Shown here piece after piece: positions 44,382-53,524 of a stretch of DNA of 64,000 nt. Each line of letters begins with the position of its first letter. The stretch's first letter is position 1. The DNA lies in NCBI GenBank assembly GCA_033819885.1, contig JAQYUZ010000016.1:62001-126000 (forward strand), in the 5' to 3' direction. A model generated the notes under the pieces. That model saw nothing but the letters and a program-made list of their open reading frames with translations. It ran no database searches and was not told where the DNA came from. This DNA comes from Microbotryomycetes sp. JL201 (taxonomy: Eukaryota; Basidiomycota; Microbotryomycetes). A program made the position numbers and the translations under genes.

Positions 44382-47300
44382 ATGGACCAAGCACCAGCGC
44401 CGAGTCCCGTCTTCAAGCGGCGGCCAAAGGCAGGATTGGTCAAGACAAGCTCGTCCTCTTTGTCCTTGAGGACACTCGCGAGCGATGGCGACGAGGTTGA
44501 GCCACAGCAGCACTCGACGCCGCTCAGGCAACAGCAGACCGGCGACGATAAAGACAACGACAGCGACGGACAACAAGCAGCGACGGCGACGTCAGCAGTC
44601 AAGAGCAGGATCGCGACAGCAAACCGCAAACTCGGCAGAGGCAGAGCCGTCGGCGCGGCGAGCTCGTCTCTGACTGACAGGCCTCCGTCAAAGCTAAAGT
44701 CGAGGCTCAGCTTTGGATTGCAGCAGGATCAGGCAAGTGCATTGTTGTTCATGCTCACCCTTGTCCCTGTTGAGCTCAACGAATACGCCCGGCTGCAGGA
44801 CGCGAGCGACAGCACCGACGACCATCTGCAGTCTCGCGCGCCAGGATCGCATGCTAGGCGCCTTTTCAGACCTCAGCAGCAATCAAATCAAGCGACACTA
44901 GAGCTGTCCTCGGCGACAGCATCGCCCACCGCTTCCCAAAACGCGCCACGAGCAGAATACGGCGGCGCGATCTACTCGAAAGCTCACTTGGATGAGCTGC
45001 GGGCGAACCAATTGCCGTCAAGACAAGCGGCAAGCTCATACGACGATCTGACTCGATCAAAATTCTCAAAACAGCTCGACAATGGCGACGATGGCGATAT
45101 GGCGGGACCGATTCCTTCGTCTGCTGCCATCGCGGAAGCTCGCAAAAAGAGAGAACTGTTGAGGACATCTGGCGCACAGAGTAGCAGTGCAGCGACGACG
45201 ACTCAGGACGACTACATCTCCCTGCAAGTCGGATTCGCTCACAAGGGTGGGGACAGTAGATTGGTCCGGGAAGACGACGAGATCGGAGACGGAGACGACG
45301 ACATGGCAGAGTTCACGGGAGCTCAAGACAAGGTGCCATTGGGCAAGAAAGCAAACAAGGAGGCAGCCCAAAGGCTGAAATCTGGCATGATCGACATGAT
45401 TGACGAGGCAGAGGACGACGATGCGGACGAAGAGACGCGAGAGTGGGAACAGGCCCAGATCAAGAGGGGCGAGCAAAGATACGAGACTTTGGACAATGTG
45501 AGTGGCTCTTGTTGACTGCAACCGAATTTTGACCCGTTACAAGGACGGGCTGACGTTGAAGAACTTTCTGTGACCAGACGAGCACTAAACGGACATACAT
45601 CCCGGCCCCGAGTGAGTCGCGACTGACACCTGTATTCGAGACAGCCCAGGCTCAAACTCACTGCCTGGTTCAGTTCCCCGCTCGGCTCCGCTGCCGTCAA
45701 TTGATGCTGTCACGGCACGATTATCCGATGCACTCTCAACACTCGAGTCTGCCCATTCGATGGACAGTGCCGCGCTTGTTCATTTTGAAAGGGAAAAGGT
45801 CGAGCTCGATGAACAAGAGCAAGAGCTCAGACGAGAAGTGGAACGAGTCGAGCAAAAGAGCAGGTGGTTTGGCGATTTCAAGCTCTTTATCGAGGACATT
45901 GCCGCGTTTCTCGATGAAAAGGTGCCGAACTAGCATTTCAAGAGACAAGAGCGATACAGCGTCACTGATACCAGACTGCTCTTCTGCACAGTACCCTCAA
46001 TTGGAGAGTGTCGAAAAGGAAAACTTGGCTATCCAGAAAGAACGCTACGACATTGTTTCGAGACGGCGTCTGCAAGATGATTCTGACGACATTGCATTGT
46101 TCACCGGTGCTCATGTTGCGACATTGATGAAGGCGGTGTCGGAGGACGCTAGCCGAACTGTCGATGAACTGGGTCGGTCTGCGCCGTCCGATCAGTTGGC
46201 TCCAAAGTCGGCAACTCGGATCGCACGACGACAAGCTCGCCAGAAACGACTCGGATCGCGCAAGGGCGTATCTTCTCAAGAAGACTATGGCATGGTGACA
46301 GATGATGAACTTGATTCGGGTGATGCCGAGGATTTACAAGATGCGTTGACGAGCTTGCGCCAGTCCCTTGCTCGGTTGTTTGACGACGTAAAGGCGGACG
46401 ACTTTCGCGATCCAAACCTCGGCATCCGAACAAAGTTTCAGGAATGGCGGAGCCAGTTTACGGAGGAATATCAGAACGCATACGGAGGATTGGCCATGGT
46501 GGGCGTTTGGGAGTTTTGGGCCAGAGTCGAGATGGCCATGTGGAACCCGTTCGAGGTGCGCGCGTCCGTCATCCCTCTACGCATTGATCAGCGGAACACT
46601 GACATGAGTTGTCTAGATTCAACAGCTTGCCAAGTCTCCGCCAGGGTTGGATGCGTACGAATGGCATGCGAACCTGACGTCGTTTGGTCATGCGGCCGAA
46701 GACGAGAACGACGGCAGGCTCGTTGACGAGTCTGAAGAGATTGTCAACTTGCTCGTTACGTCCGTCATCGTACCTCGACTGGTATCGTTGACGCGCGCGT
46801 CGTATGATCCATTCAGTCGTCAACAAACGTTGCGGGCGTTGAGCCTCGTCGACGAAGTGTCGTACTGCGTCGAGCGGTCCAGTCCAAAGTTTGAATTGCT
46901 CGTCAGCACGTTCCTCGAGCGTATTCAATTGTGCGTCAGTCAAAGTCAGGCTCTGTTGCTGCCGCACGTTCAGCAAGTTCAAGTGCCGAGCAACGCTCTC
47001 GATCCAAGTACGTTTCAGGCTCGGACAAGGTTTTTGAAGCGACAAGTCAAGTTGTTGGACAATGCTTCAAAGTGGAGGAGGTACGGCAAGAGCGTGCGGT
47101 TGCGGGCGTTTGCTGGACAAGGCCAGAGCGGCGACGACGATGAGGATGCGGTCGAACTGGCGGGAGCAGGCTCGTTGTTTGACGAGTTGCTGCAGCGCGA
47201 ACTTGTGGCCAAGGTCATGTTGCCTGTGATTGAAGCGAGTTGGGCCAGTGGTGGACAAGAGGTTGCTCAGGAGGTCAGTGTTTTCATGCGCGATCCATCG

Positions 47301-47423
47301 TGGCGTGCTCGACCCCCAGTCACGCGACTTGAACGGTGCTGACGACTTTTTGTGCAGGTTGTTTCACTGTTACCTGGGGATGCCCCTGAAGCATTGAAGA
47401 GAAGGCTATTAGGACAACAGTAG
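44382..47423 (+). CDS. GCFC-domain protein, PAXBP1/Ntr2-like splicing-associated factor
   Basis: Exons 44382-44732, 44799-45497, 45578-45611 (34 nt), 45674-45921, 45992-46555, 46617-47273 and 47358-47423. The N-terminus KRRPKAGLVK... KSRLSFG and the acidic linkers match PAXBP1/ILP1 and fungal Ntr2-like proteins. A coiled coil (REKVELDEQEQELRREVERV) precedes SVEKENLAIQKERYDIVSRR. The GCFC domain contains FQEWRSQFTEEYQNAYGGLA, WARVEMAMWNPFE and AYEWHANL. I exclude 44733-44798, a 66-nt gcaagt...ctgcag segment that reads in frame but encodes a hydrophobic stretch foreign to this acidic region. Relatives work with the Prp43 helicase in spliceosome disassembly. The last codons (SLLPGDAPEALKRRLLGQQ) end at 47423. 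Confidence 0.88.
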
Positions 47424-47542
47424 CAAAGAGTGGTAGTACATGTTGTTGTTGTTGTCGCACAAAGTCTTATCAGGCGAAAGTGTGCGCTTGGCCCAACCTG
47501 AACGCTCCTCTCGCCACTTTTGGCTTTTGACCGAATACGCGA

Positions 47543-49849
47543 ATGGCCTTTCAACAGCCTCAGCGGCGCCTCAAGGCCGTGCACGCGCCATCGCGCTCTT
47601 ACTCTGACCAGGAGGACGATGGCGACAAGTTGTCGTCGTCTGTCGACAGCGCCGTCGTCGTCTTTGGCGGTCGCCTGCCGCGCCAGATTCGTCCTCGGTC
47701 CTCAGACGACGCTCTATCGTGGCACGTCGTCCCATCTGCACCGTCTCCGCAGTCTTGCACTCTATCGGACGCAGCGAGCGAGTCGAGCACGTCATCGAGC
47801 GCGCGGGATGGCAAAGCGGTGGCGGCGGCGACGTCGCTGCTGATGGCGCCCGTGCACGACGGCAACGGCCGATTCACATGCGCAATCTCGTCAGAGGACG
47901 ATGACAACTTGTCGAGTCCATACTACTACAACGAGTCGCTTGCGTACACGTCTGACGGCGGTGAATTGAGCGCGTCCGATGCCAGTGACGACCTCGTCCG
48001 AGCAGCGATCGCGCTCGGCCCCACATCGCGCGCTCGCTCGTCGCCCCACACGACGACGACGACGACGGTCAACATCACCTCGAGCACTCGATCGTTGCTG
48101 TCTGAAGAAGAAGAAGAAGAAGAAGAAGAAGAAGACAGCCTAGCGTCAATCACGTTTGGAACGAGCAGCAGCAGCACATCGAGCGACAACGATCGCCGAC
48201 TACACGACGCCTCGTTCCACACCGCCAATGCTCGCGACACGACAACAAACAGCTGGGCGTTGACAGAGGCGGCACTGTCAACAATTCCAGACGCCACCAT
48301 GCAACATTCGACACTGGTGCACAAGGCCGCGAGCGCAGACTTGACCAGTGACTCGTCACAATCGCCACTCTCATCAGAAGACGAGTCACTCACAGGTCTG
48401 GTCGGTAGCAGACGAGGCAGAAGGAGATTTTCAAAACGTCGGACAGCGACGACTCGAGCTGGTGCTCATGCTCTTCTCGAGACAGATGATGAACAGGTCG
48501 AGGACAATTCTGCGGTCAGGTTCATGCGACTGTCGTACCCGACCCCGCCACCAGAAACGCGCACAAAGGCGAACAAAAGAAGGCACAGGCAGAGCGGACG
48601 AGCACGTGGCAGTCAGAAGAAAAGCAGCACGAGCGGCAGCGTCGCCGGCAACGAACAGAGGCGCTCAGCAGCGGGATCAGTTCTAACGAGACGACATCAC
48701 ATCGAAGACTCAAGTCAGACGACGGTGTCGGTCCCGAAAAATGAAGCCACCTTGATCCGAGCGACGCTTCCACTCGGCTCGGTCGTCGCCAAAGTCCTGA
48801 CCGTCGATCAAGGCACGCTCGAACTCTTGTCGCGTCAAGAACCTGACACGCCAGGTGCAACACCGACACCGTCTCGCTCAACGTCACCGCATCGTTACTT
48901 GCAGTCGACACCTCGACCGAGAACAACCAAGCGCGATGGATACGACGTGGAAGCGTTGGCCAGACATGCGCGACAGGAACTTGGTGGCGGTGACATGACG
49001 CCAATGTTTTTCATCGCTGCAGACGGTCAAGAAGAAGAGGAGGACGTCGGTGACGAGACGGAAACCGAGATGGGGCACTCGGCGGCAATGCACGAAAAGC
49101 TTTCGACACCGGTCCCGAACGCACCTGTCGCGCGCTGGGTACATGCTGCCACTCCTCCTGTTTTTGCCCCTCGACCAACCTCGCCACGTCAAAGAGATGG
49201 CGGAGCAAAGGAAGCGGGCAACGATCTTGCATTAGCGACGACCATGCCGCCGCGGTCGTACTCTACGTCGTCGGTGCCCGCGTTTTTGGCCGCTCTCAAA
49301 CGCACAGACGTTCAACATACCTCGATACCCAGTCGAGGTCGTCGAGCTTCGTTCCTCTCTTCGACGGATTCTTCTTCGTCGCTTCGTCGTCATCACCACA
49401 GTCTCGCTATCGATGGCATCGATTACGACTCGAACATTTCCGAGCCTTTGTCTGTGACGTCGTCAACGTCGTCGTCGTCATCATCATCGTCTCCTTGGGG
49501 AGGAGAGATTGAGAGGTTCGAAGCGGCCATGTCGTACTGGCGTCTGTTGCTCAACAAGTTACGAGGAGTCGTCGTCGGTGGCAACGTCGAAACAGATGAT
49601 CACATGTCAAGATCATTGTCGAGTTCGGCCATGGATCAGCACGAACGTCAACAACATCAACAACAAAGTCTGCCATTGACGACGCCAACGAGCAGCTTGT
49701 CTAGTTTGAAGAGTGATCAACTCGTCATCAAAGATGACGAATCGTCGAATGTGTTATGGGATCCATCATCAATGCAAGTAGATCAAGACGAAGAAGAATT
49801 GGAATGGTCCATCGAAGTAAAGGCGACTAAGATTCAAGTGGCACTCTAG
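47543..49849 (+). CDS. Large disordered protein of unknown function with a poly-Glu run
   Basis: A single uninterrupted frame of 768 residues. I do not recognise the family. It is very rich in Ser, Thr, Asp and Arg. It has a run of ten glutamates encoded by repeated GAA at about 48104-48134, Thr and Ser homopolymers, and scattered SP/TP sites that suit kinase regulation. Segments with more order are DALSWHVVPSAPSPQ near residue 55, SVVAKVLTVDQGTLELLSRQ near residue 420 and FEAAMSYWRLLLNKLRG near residue 665. Lack of introns is unusual for its length in this window, where most genes have several. The codon pattern and length support real coding. Confidence 0.75.
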   Translation: MAFQQPQRRLKAVHAPSRSYSDQEDDGDKLSSSVDSAVVVFGGRLPRQIRPRSSDDALSWHVVPSAPSPQSCTLSDAASESSTSSSARDGKAVAAATSLLMAPVHDGNGRFTCAISSEDDDNLSSPYYYNESLAYTSDGGELSASDASDDLVRAAIALGPTSRARSSPHTTTTTTVNITSSTRSLLSEEEEEEEEEEDSLASITFGTSSSSTSSDNDRRLHDASFHTANARDTTTNSWALTEAALSTIPDATMQHSTLVHKAASADLTSDSSQSPLSSEDESLTGLVGSRRGRRRFSKRRTATTRAGAHALLETDDEQVEDNSAVRFMRLSYPTPPPETRTKANKRRHRQSGRARGSQKKSSTSGSVAGNEQRRSAAGSVLTRRHHIEDSSQTTVSVPKNEATLIRATLPLGSVVAKVLTVDQGTLELLSRQEPDTPGATPTPSRSTSPHRYLQSTPRPRTTKRDGYDVEALARHARQELGGGDMTPMFFIAADGQEEEEDVGDETETEMGHSAAMHEKLSTPVPNAPVARWVHAATPPVFAPRPTSPRQRDGGAKEAGNDLALATTMPPRSYSTSSVPAFLAALKRTDVQHTSIPSRGRRASFLSSTDSSSSLRRHHHSLAIDGIDYDSNISEPLSVTSSTSSSSSSSSPWGGEIERFEAAMSYWRLLLNKLRGVVVGGNVETDDHMSRSLSSSAMDQHERQQHQQQSLPLTTPTSSLSSLKSDQLVIKDDESSNVLWDPSSMQVDQDEEELEWSIEVKATKIQVAL
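48104..48134. repeat. GAA trinucleotide repeat
   Basis: About ten tandem GAA triplets inside the unknown disordered protein, encoding the poly-Glu run. Likely length-variable between strains. Confidence 0.85.
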
Positions 49850-50360
49850 ACGAGTACAACGTTTCGAATTCCGGTTCTATTTAGCCTTTTTTTTTTTTTT
49901 TTTTTTTCTGGGCGGCTTTTGTTGACAAGGGTGTGTCTGGCTTTGAATGCAACACGTGTTGGTCTGTGACTCTTGATTTGTTTGCATTGTGCTTTGTCCG
50001 TTCTGTGTGTCTCTTGAGTTGCTGTACCGCATGTCCGTTCGTTCGCTGCTGCGTTTCCAGACGTTTGGGCAGTACAACTTTTCGTCACCATCATGTCATC
50101 AACACTTTCCGATAAGAATGGAATGGTATCTGTTTCAAGGTACAAACACACTAGTTCACTACGGAAACAGCAGCAAGCCTTTGAAAGAAAGAGAAAAAGT
50201 AAAGGAAAAAAAAAAAACTAAAAAAAAAAGGTGAGAAAAGCTATCACAAAACACGAAAGAGAGAAAGGCAAAATTCGAAAAACATCAAGGCACAAGAGAT
50301 GAACAAGAAAGAAGGAGTCGGCGTCCGGGAAAAAGGTACGGTGGTCGGCACGCATCTTTT
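49850..50360. other. Convergent 3' spacer with homopolymer runs
   Basis: Between the convergent unknown gene and H2A.Z. It contains a run of more than 20 T at about 49886-49908 and A-rich runs at about 50206-50230. These probably lie in the 3' untranslated regions or terminators of both genes. CACGTG occurs at 49953-49958. No exon seen. Confidence 0.5.
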
Positions 50361-51554
50361 CTACTTCGGGACTGCACCAAGAGGGACCGGTGGCTTCTTC
50401 TGCTGCTGCATCATGGGCGGTTGAGGTTGCTGAGGAGGCATCGGCATCGGGGGCATCTGACCAGGAACCTTGATCAAGTTCTGTACAAAGCGCGCAGTCG
50501 ACGTCAGCGTGTGCGCACAATAAGTGGACGAGGCTGCGACCCGACCCACCTTGTGAATGTGAGGCAAAACACCACCGCCGGCGATTGTGGCACGGATGAG
50601 CGAGTCCAACTCTTCGTCACCACGAATGGCGAGCTGCAAGTGGCGAGGGGTGATACGCTTGACGCGCAAATCCTTTGACGCGTTGCCTGCCAAAGTCGAT
50701 TTGCAAGCGTGAGTGTCATTATCAGTCGCACGTGAGCCTTGCAATTACTGACCTGCGAGTTCGAGAACCTCTGCTGTCAGGTATTCGAGGATGGCCGAGG
50801 CGTAGACTGCAGCCTTTGCTCCAACACGCATGTTGTTCTGGGTGCGGGACTTCAAGTAACGATGAATACGACCGACAGGGAACTGCGAAGCAGAGGAGAG
50901 CGCGTCAGCAATCTGTATGCGTTGAGCTAGCGAATGTATTGCGAGGATCGAGGAGGATGCGCCTCGACGCGTCGACGCGTTGAACCCGAGAAATGTTGGG
51001 CGATCGAGACAATCGAGGCGGACCAAGGATGACGGATCAACGCCCAGTACATGGCGACCAGGCTGGTTCTCGTGCGAGCGCGGCGACCATGCTGCAGGCG
51101 AGCGCGCGTCACATGCCGTCGTTCAAGGAGCGGCGCGGCGCGCGGGCGACCCCGTCAAAACAAAGCCGGGATTCCTCAACATGCAGGCGACACGCGGCCA
51201 CACGACTTTGGACCACAATAGCCATAGGTCTCAAAATGACGCCCAGCGAGTCTCGAGCGCCAGAGACGCTCTGATGCAGAGAAAACACTCACTTGAAGTC
51301 CGGCCTTTTGGGACCGAGTCGACTGGGCCTTGGGGTCGGCGCCGGCCTTGCCTCCCTTGCCTCCCTTGCCACCTTTGCCTCCAGTCTTGCCTCCAGCTGC
51401 AGCTGTGGTCAGGAGAGCGCAGGACGGGCGTGCAGGCGCCGGCGGGGAAAACACGAGGCGACGAGAGAAGCGACGGATGCGCACGAGTTAGTGCATGCTT
51501 TGACAAACAAACTTGACGCCAGGCCTCAAGTGACCCCTAGTACGCACTTGACAT
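50361..51554 (-). CDS. HTZ1: Histone H2A.Z with a Pro/Met/Gln-rich C-terminal extension
   Basis: Exons 51554-51548 (7 nt, ATGTCAA), 51402-51293, 50882-50753, 50686-50550 and 50480-50361 give 167 residues. The tail is [17 protein letters not shown]. The fold reads [40 protein letters not shown] and [20 protein letters not shown], with [10 protein letters not shown] and the H2A.Z-type end [27 protein letters not shown] and GDEELDSL separate it from canonical H2A. The last exon then adds about 40 residues ([20 protein letters not shown], then [13 protein letters not shown]) in place of the usual short basic tail. The intron 51292-50883 is 410 nt, far longer than the window's norm. H2A.Z marks promoter nucleosomes and is inserted by SWR1. 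Confidence 0.95.
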
Positions 51555-51851
51555 GTTGTACTTGGCGTTTGATGCGGTGGCGGAGGTGAGAGATGAGCCC
51601 TAAGTCGAGGTCGCGCTGACTTGGTGCGATTCGCCCAGCGGCGGCACACGGCGCGGGCGCGCGCAGGCTCGACGTCAATCCCGTTCAAAACAACAGCTCG
51701 TCTTGCTTCGCCACGTGTCCAGAAGCAAGAGCATAATATTCTTATATGCCAAGAACTACTGTCAAACAAGCACGCTGCACAGCTCAGGAACCTCCTGTCC
51801 TGAGTGCACGGCTAGCATTGCGTTTATCTGTGGGTCAAGACAACCCGGTGA

Positions 51852-53085
51852 CTACTGTCTTCTCTTCTTGTTCCCTTTCGACTTTTTGCTACCCGTCAAT
51901 TTGGCCTCTGCCTGCTGAAATGCGACGTCCAACTCTCGCTTGGCCGTCTTAGTGTCCGCGGGCGTGATGACAAGCCGTTCAGAGTCGTCACTGTCTTGAT
52001 CAACGTCAGAACTTTCGTCAAACTCTTGCTTTAATCCGTTCCAAGCTTTGTCAATGCTGTCGTCATCGTTGTCGTCGTTTTCGTCGCTATCGCTATCGCT
52101 GTCGTTTTCCGACCGAGCTTTGCCTTCATCCCATTCACGTTGCACACCAGCTTCATTCCATCGAACATCGTCTTGCGACTTTGCTTTGCCCGTGCCATTC
52201 GTCTTGCTTGCTGCGGTTTTTCGGGCACCTTCAAACCCTCTTGGCTTTGCACATTCACCTCGTGCCAAATGATTGGCCTTCGACGGCGTCGCAGTTTGGG
52301 CTGGCTGTTTTCCTTTAACATCTTTGACCAACTGTTGCGGGGCCTTTTTGGTCGCAGAGTTGTTTGCTCGAGCTCTGCCAGTCAAAACTTGATCTTCCCG
52401 CTCGCGTCTCAATCGCTTCTTGCGTTGGGTGTCGGATTCTTTTCTTTCCTCCTTCATGCTCTGTTCCTCTTGCTTGTGCGCTGACTTTTTCTTGTCGGGA
52501 TTGTTTAGTTGCTGCATTCAAAAGAGAGATGAGCTCGAGACAAACGGCGGATCCAGCAGGTGGTGTTGAAACGGCAGACTCACTTCAATGTCAATGTTTG
52601 CGCCTCCAAATGACCGACGGCCGGAGATGGCAGATGACGTGAATGGCATGGATGAGTAGTATGATTGTGCAGACGAGTGCGCAGTCGACGAGGACGAGGA
52701 AGCTGCCCCGCCGAATGATGAACTTCCGATTAAAGGGAACGCGAGCAGGCTTGATTCCTGGACAATGACGGGTCCGCTATCCGGAGGGACAGGAGGTCAC
52801 GTCTCTGGAAATACGCCGATCACAGGTGCATGCTAACCTGGTTGAAGCTTGTTTTGACCATTGACCGTCTGTCCATGTGGTACTCGCAGCAGTCTCCACT
52901 TTCTCACTCTGCTCGGTCTGATCTGAAAAAGGTCGTGCAGTGGATGTTGCTGATGTTGTAGCGTCGTTGGCGGGAGAGTTGGCCGTTCGCTCTTGCACCG
53001 CTGGAGTCGACGCTGGCGAGCTCGGTTGGATCCTGTTCATAAATTTAAGGCCCAAAGTGCCCTTTGAGAGAGTACGGCTCGACAT
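51852..53085 (-). CDS. MPP6: M-phase phosphoprotein 6 (Mpp6) family, nuclear exosome cofactor
   Basis: Exons 53085-52838, 52776-52584 and 52511-51852, giving 366 residues. The start MSSRTLSKGTLGLKFMNRIQ is the Mpp6 signature that contacts Rrp6/Rrp40. The second exon holds GPVIVQESSLLAFPLIGSSS and ISGRRSFGGANIDIE, matching the second conserved Mpp6 segment; the frame closes only with the GGATAG acceptor at 52777. The long lysine-rich C-terminus (KEERKESDTQRKKRLRRERE) and acidic Asp/Ser stretch are much larger than in yeast Mpp6. The protein should help the nuclear exosome and Mtr4 in RNA surveillance. It is divergent to the bZIP gene. Confidence 0.88.
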
Positions 53086-53524
53086 GATGGGTCGTGCGGC
53101 AGGTGTTGAGCTGTCAGGCTCAAAAATGTCGAGCGAAGCTCCGACTGCGGGCGAAGTGTTGCCGACAACAAAAAGAGAGAAGATGCGTTGATGATGACTG
53201 TTTTGGAAGTAGTCCGGGAAATTGTATGCTGTGATGCCGTGCTGGAATGAATTGTCAGGAAAGCAACCGCCGAGGTCGACTTGTTGCCACAACCAGGCCG
53301 ATGTCACATTACACTAGCCACGCTTAGGCCGGCGCTGTTCGTCGCGCACACGATTACAATATCGCTTGCCCACCAAAGCCCTCAGATCGCCGTCTAGTCT
53401 GTCTCGGCCGCTCAGGGCCCTCGTGACTAGACTTCACGTGAGTCCCGAGCTGGTTTCGCCCTGACAGCCGAGGACCGTCACGGCGATCTCTACTGACGCG
53501 TCATATCACCTGTCAACTGACAGC
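53086..53524. other. Divergent promoter region MPP6 / bZIP
   Basis: About 440 bp between divergent start codons, with CACGTG at 53435-53440 (TTCACGTGAG), 85 bp before the bZIP start. No further feature is recognised. Confidence 0.5.

Noticed and set aside
48104-48134. The GAA run as part of a CRISPR-like array
   Set aside because: It is a simple trinucleotide repeat encoding poly-Glu, with no spacers.
49886-49908. Poly-T run as the trace of a retroposed poly-A tail
   Set aside because: It lies between two convergent genes, is not flanked by target-site duplications, and no retrocopy is attached.
25391-53085. A functional RNA-processing cluster (AlaX, NHP2, GCFC protein, MPP6, and PRP6 nearby)
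   Set aside because: The genes are interspersed with unrelated ones on both strands and these families are common in any fungal genome, so chance explains the grouping.
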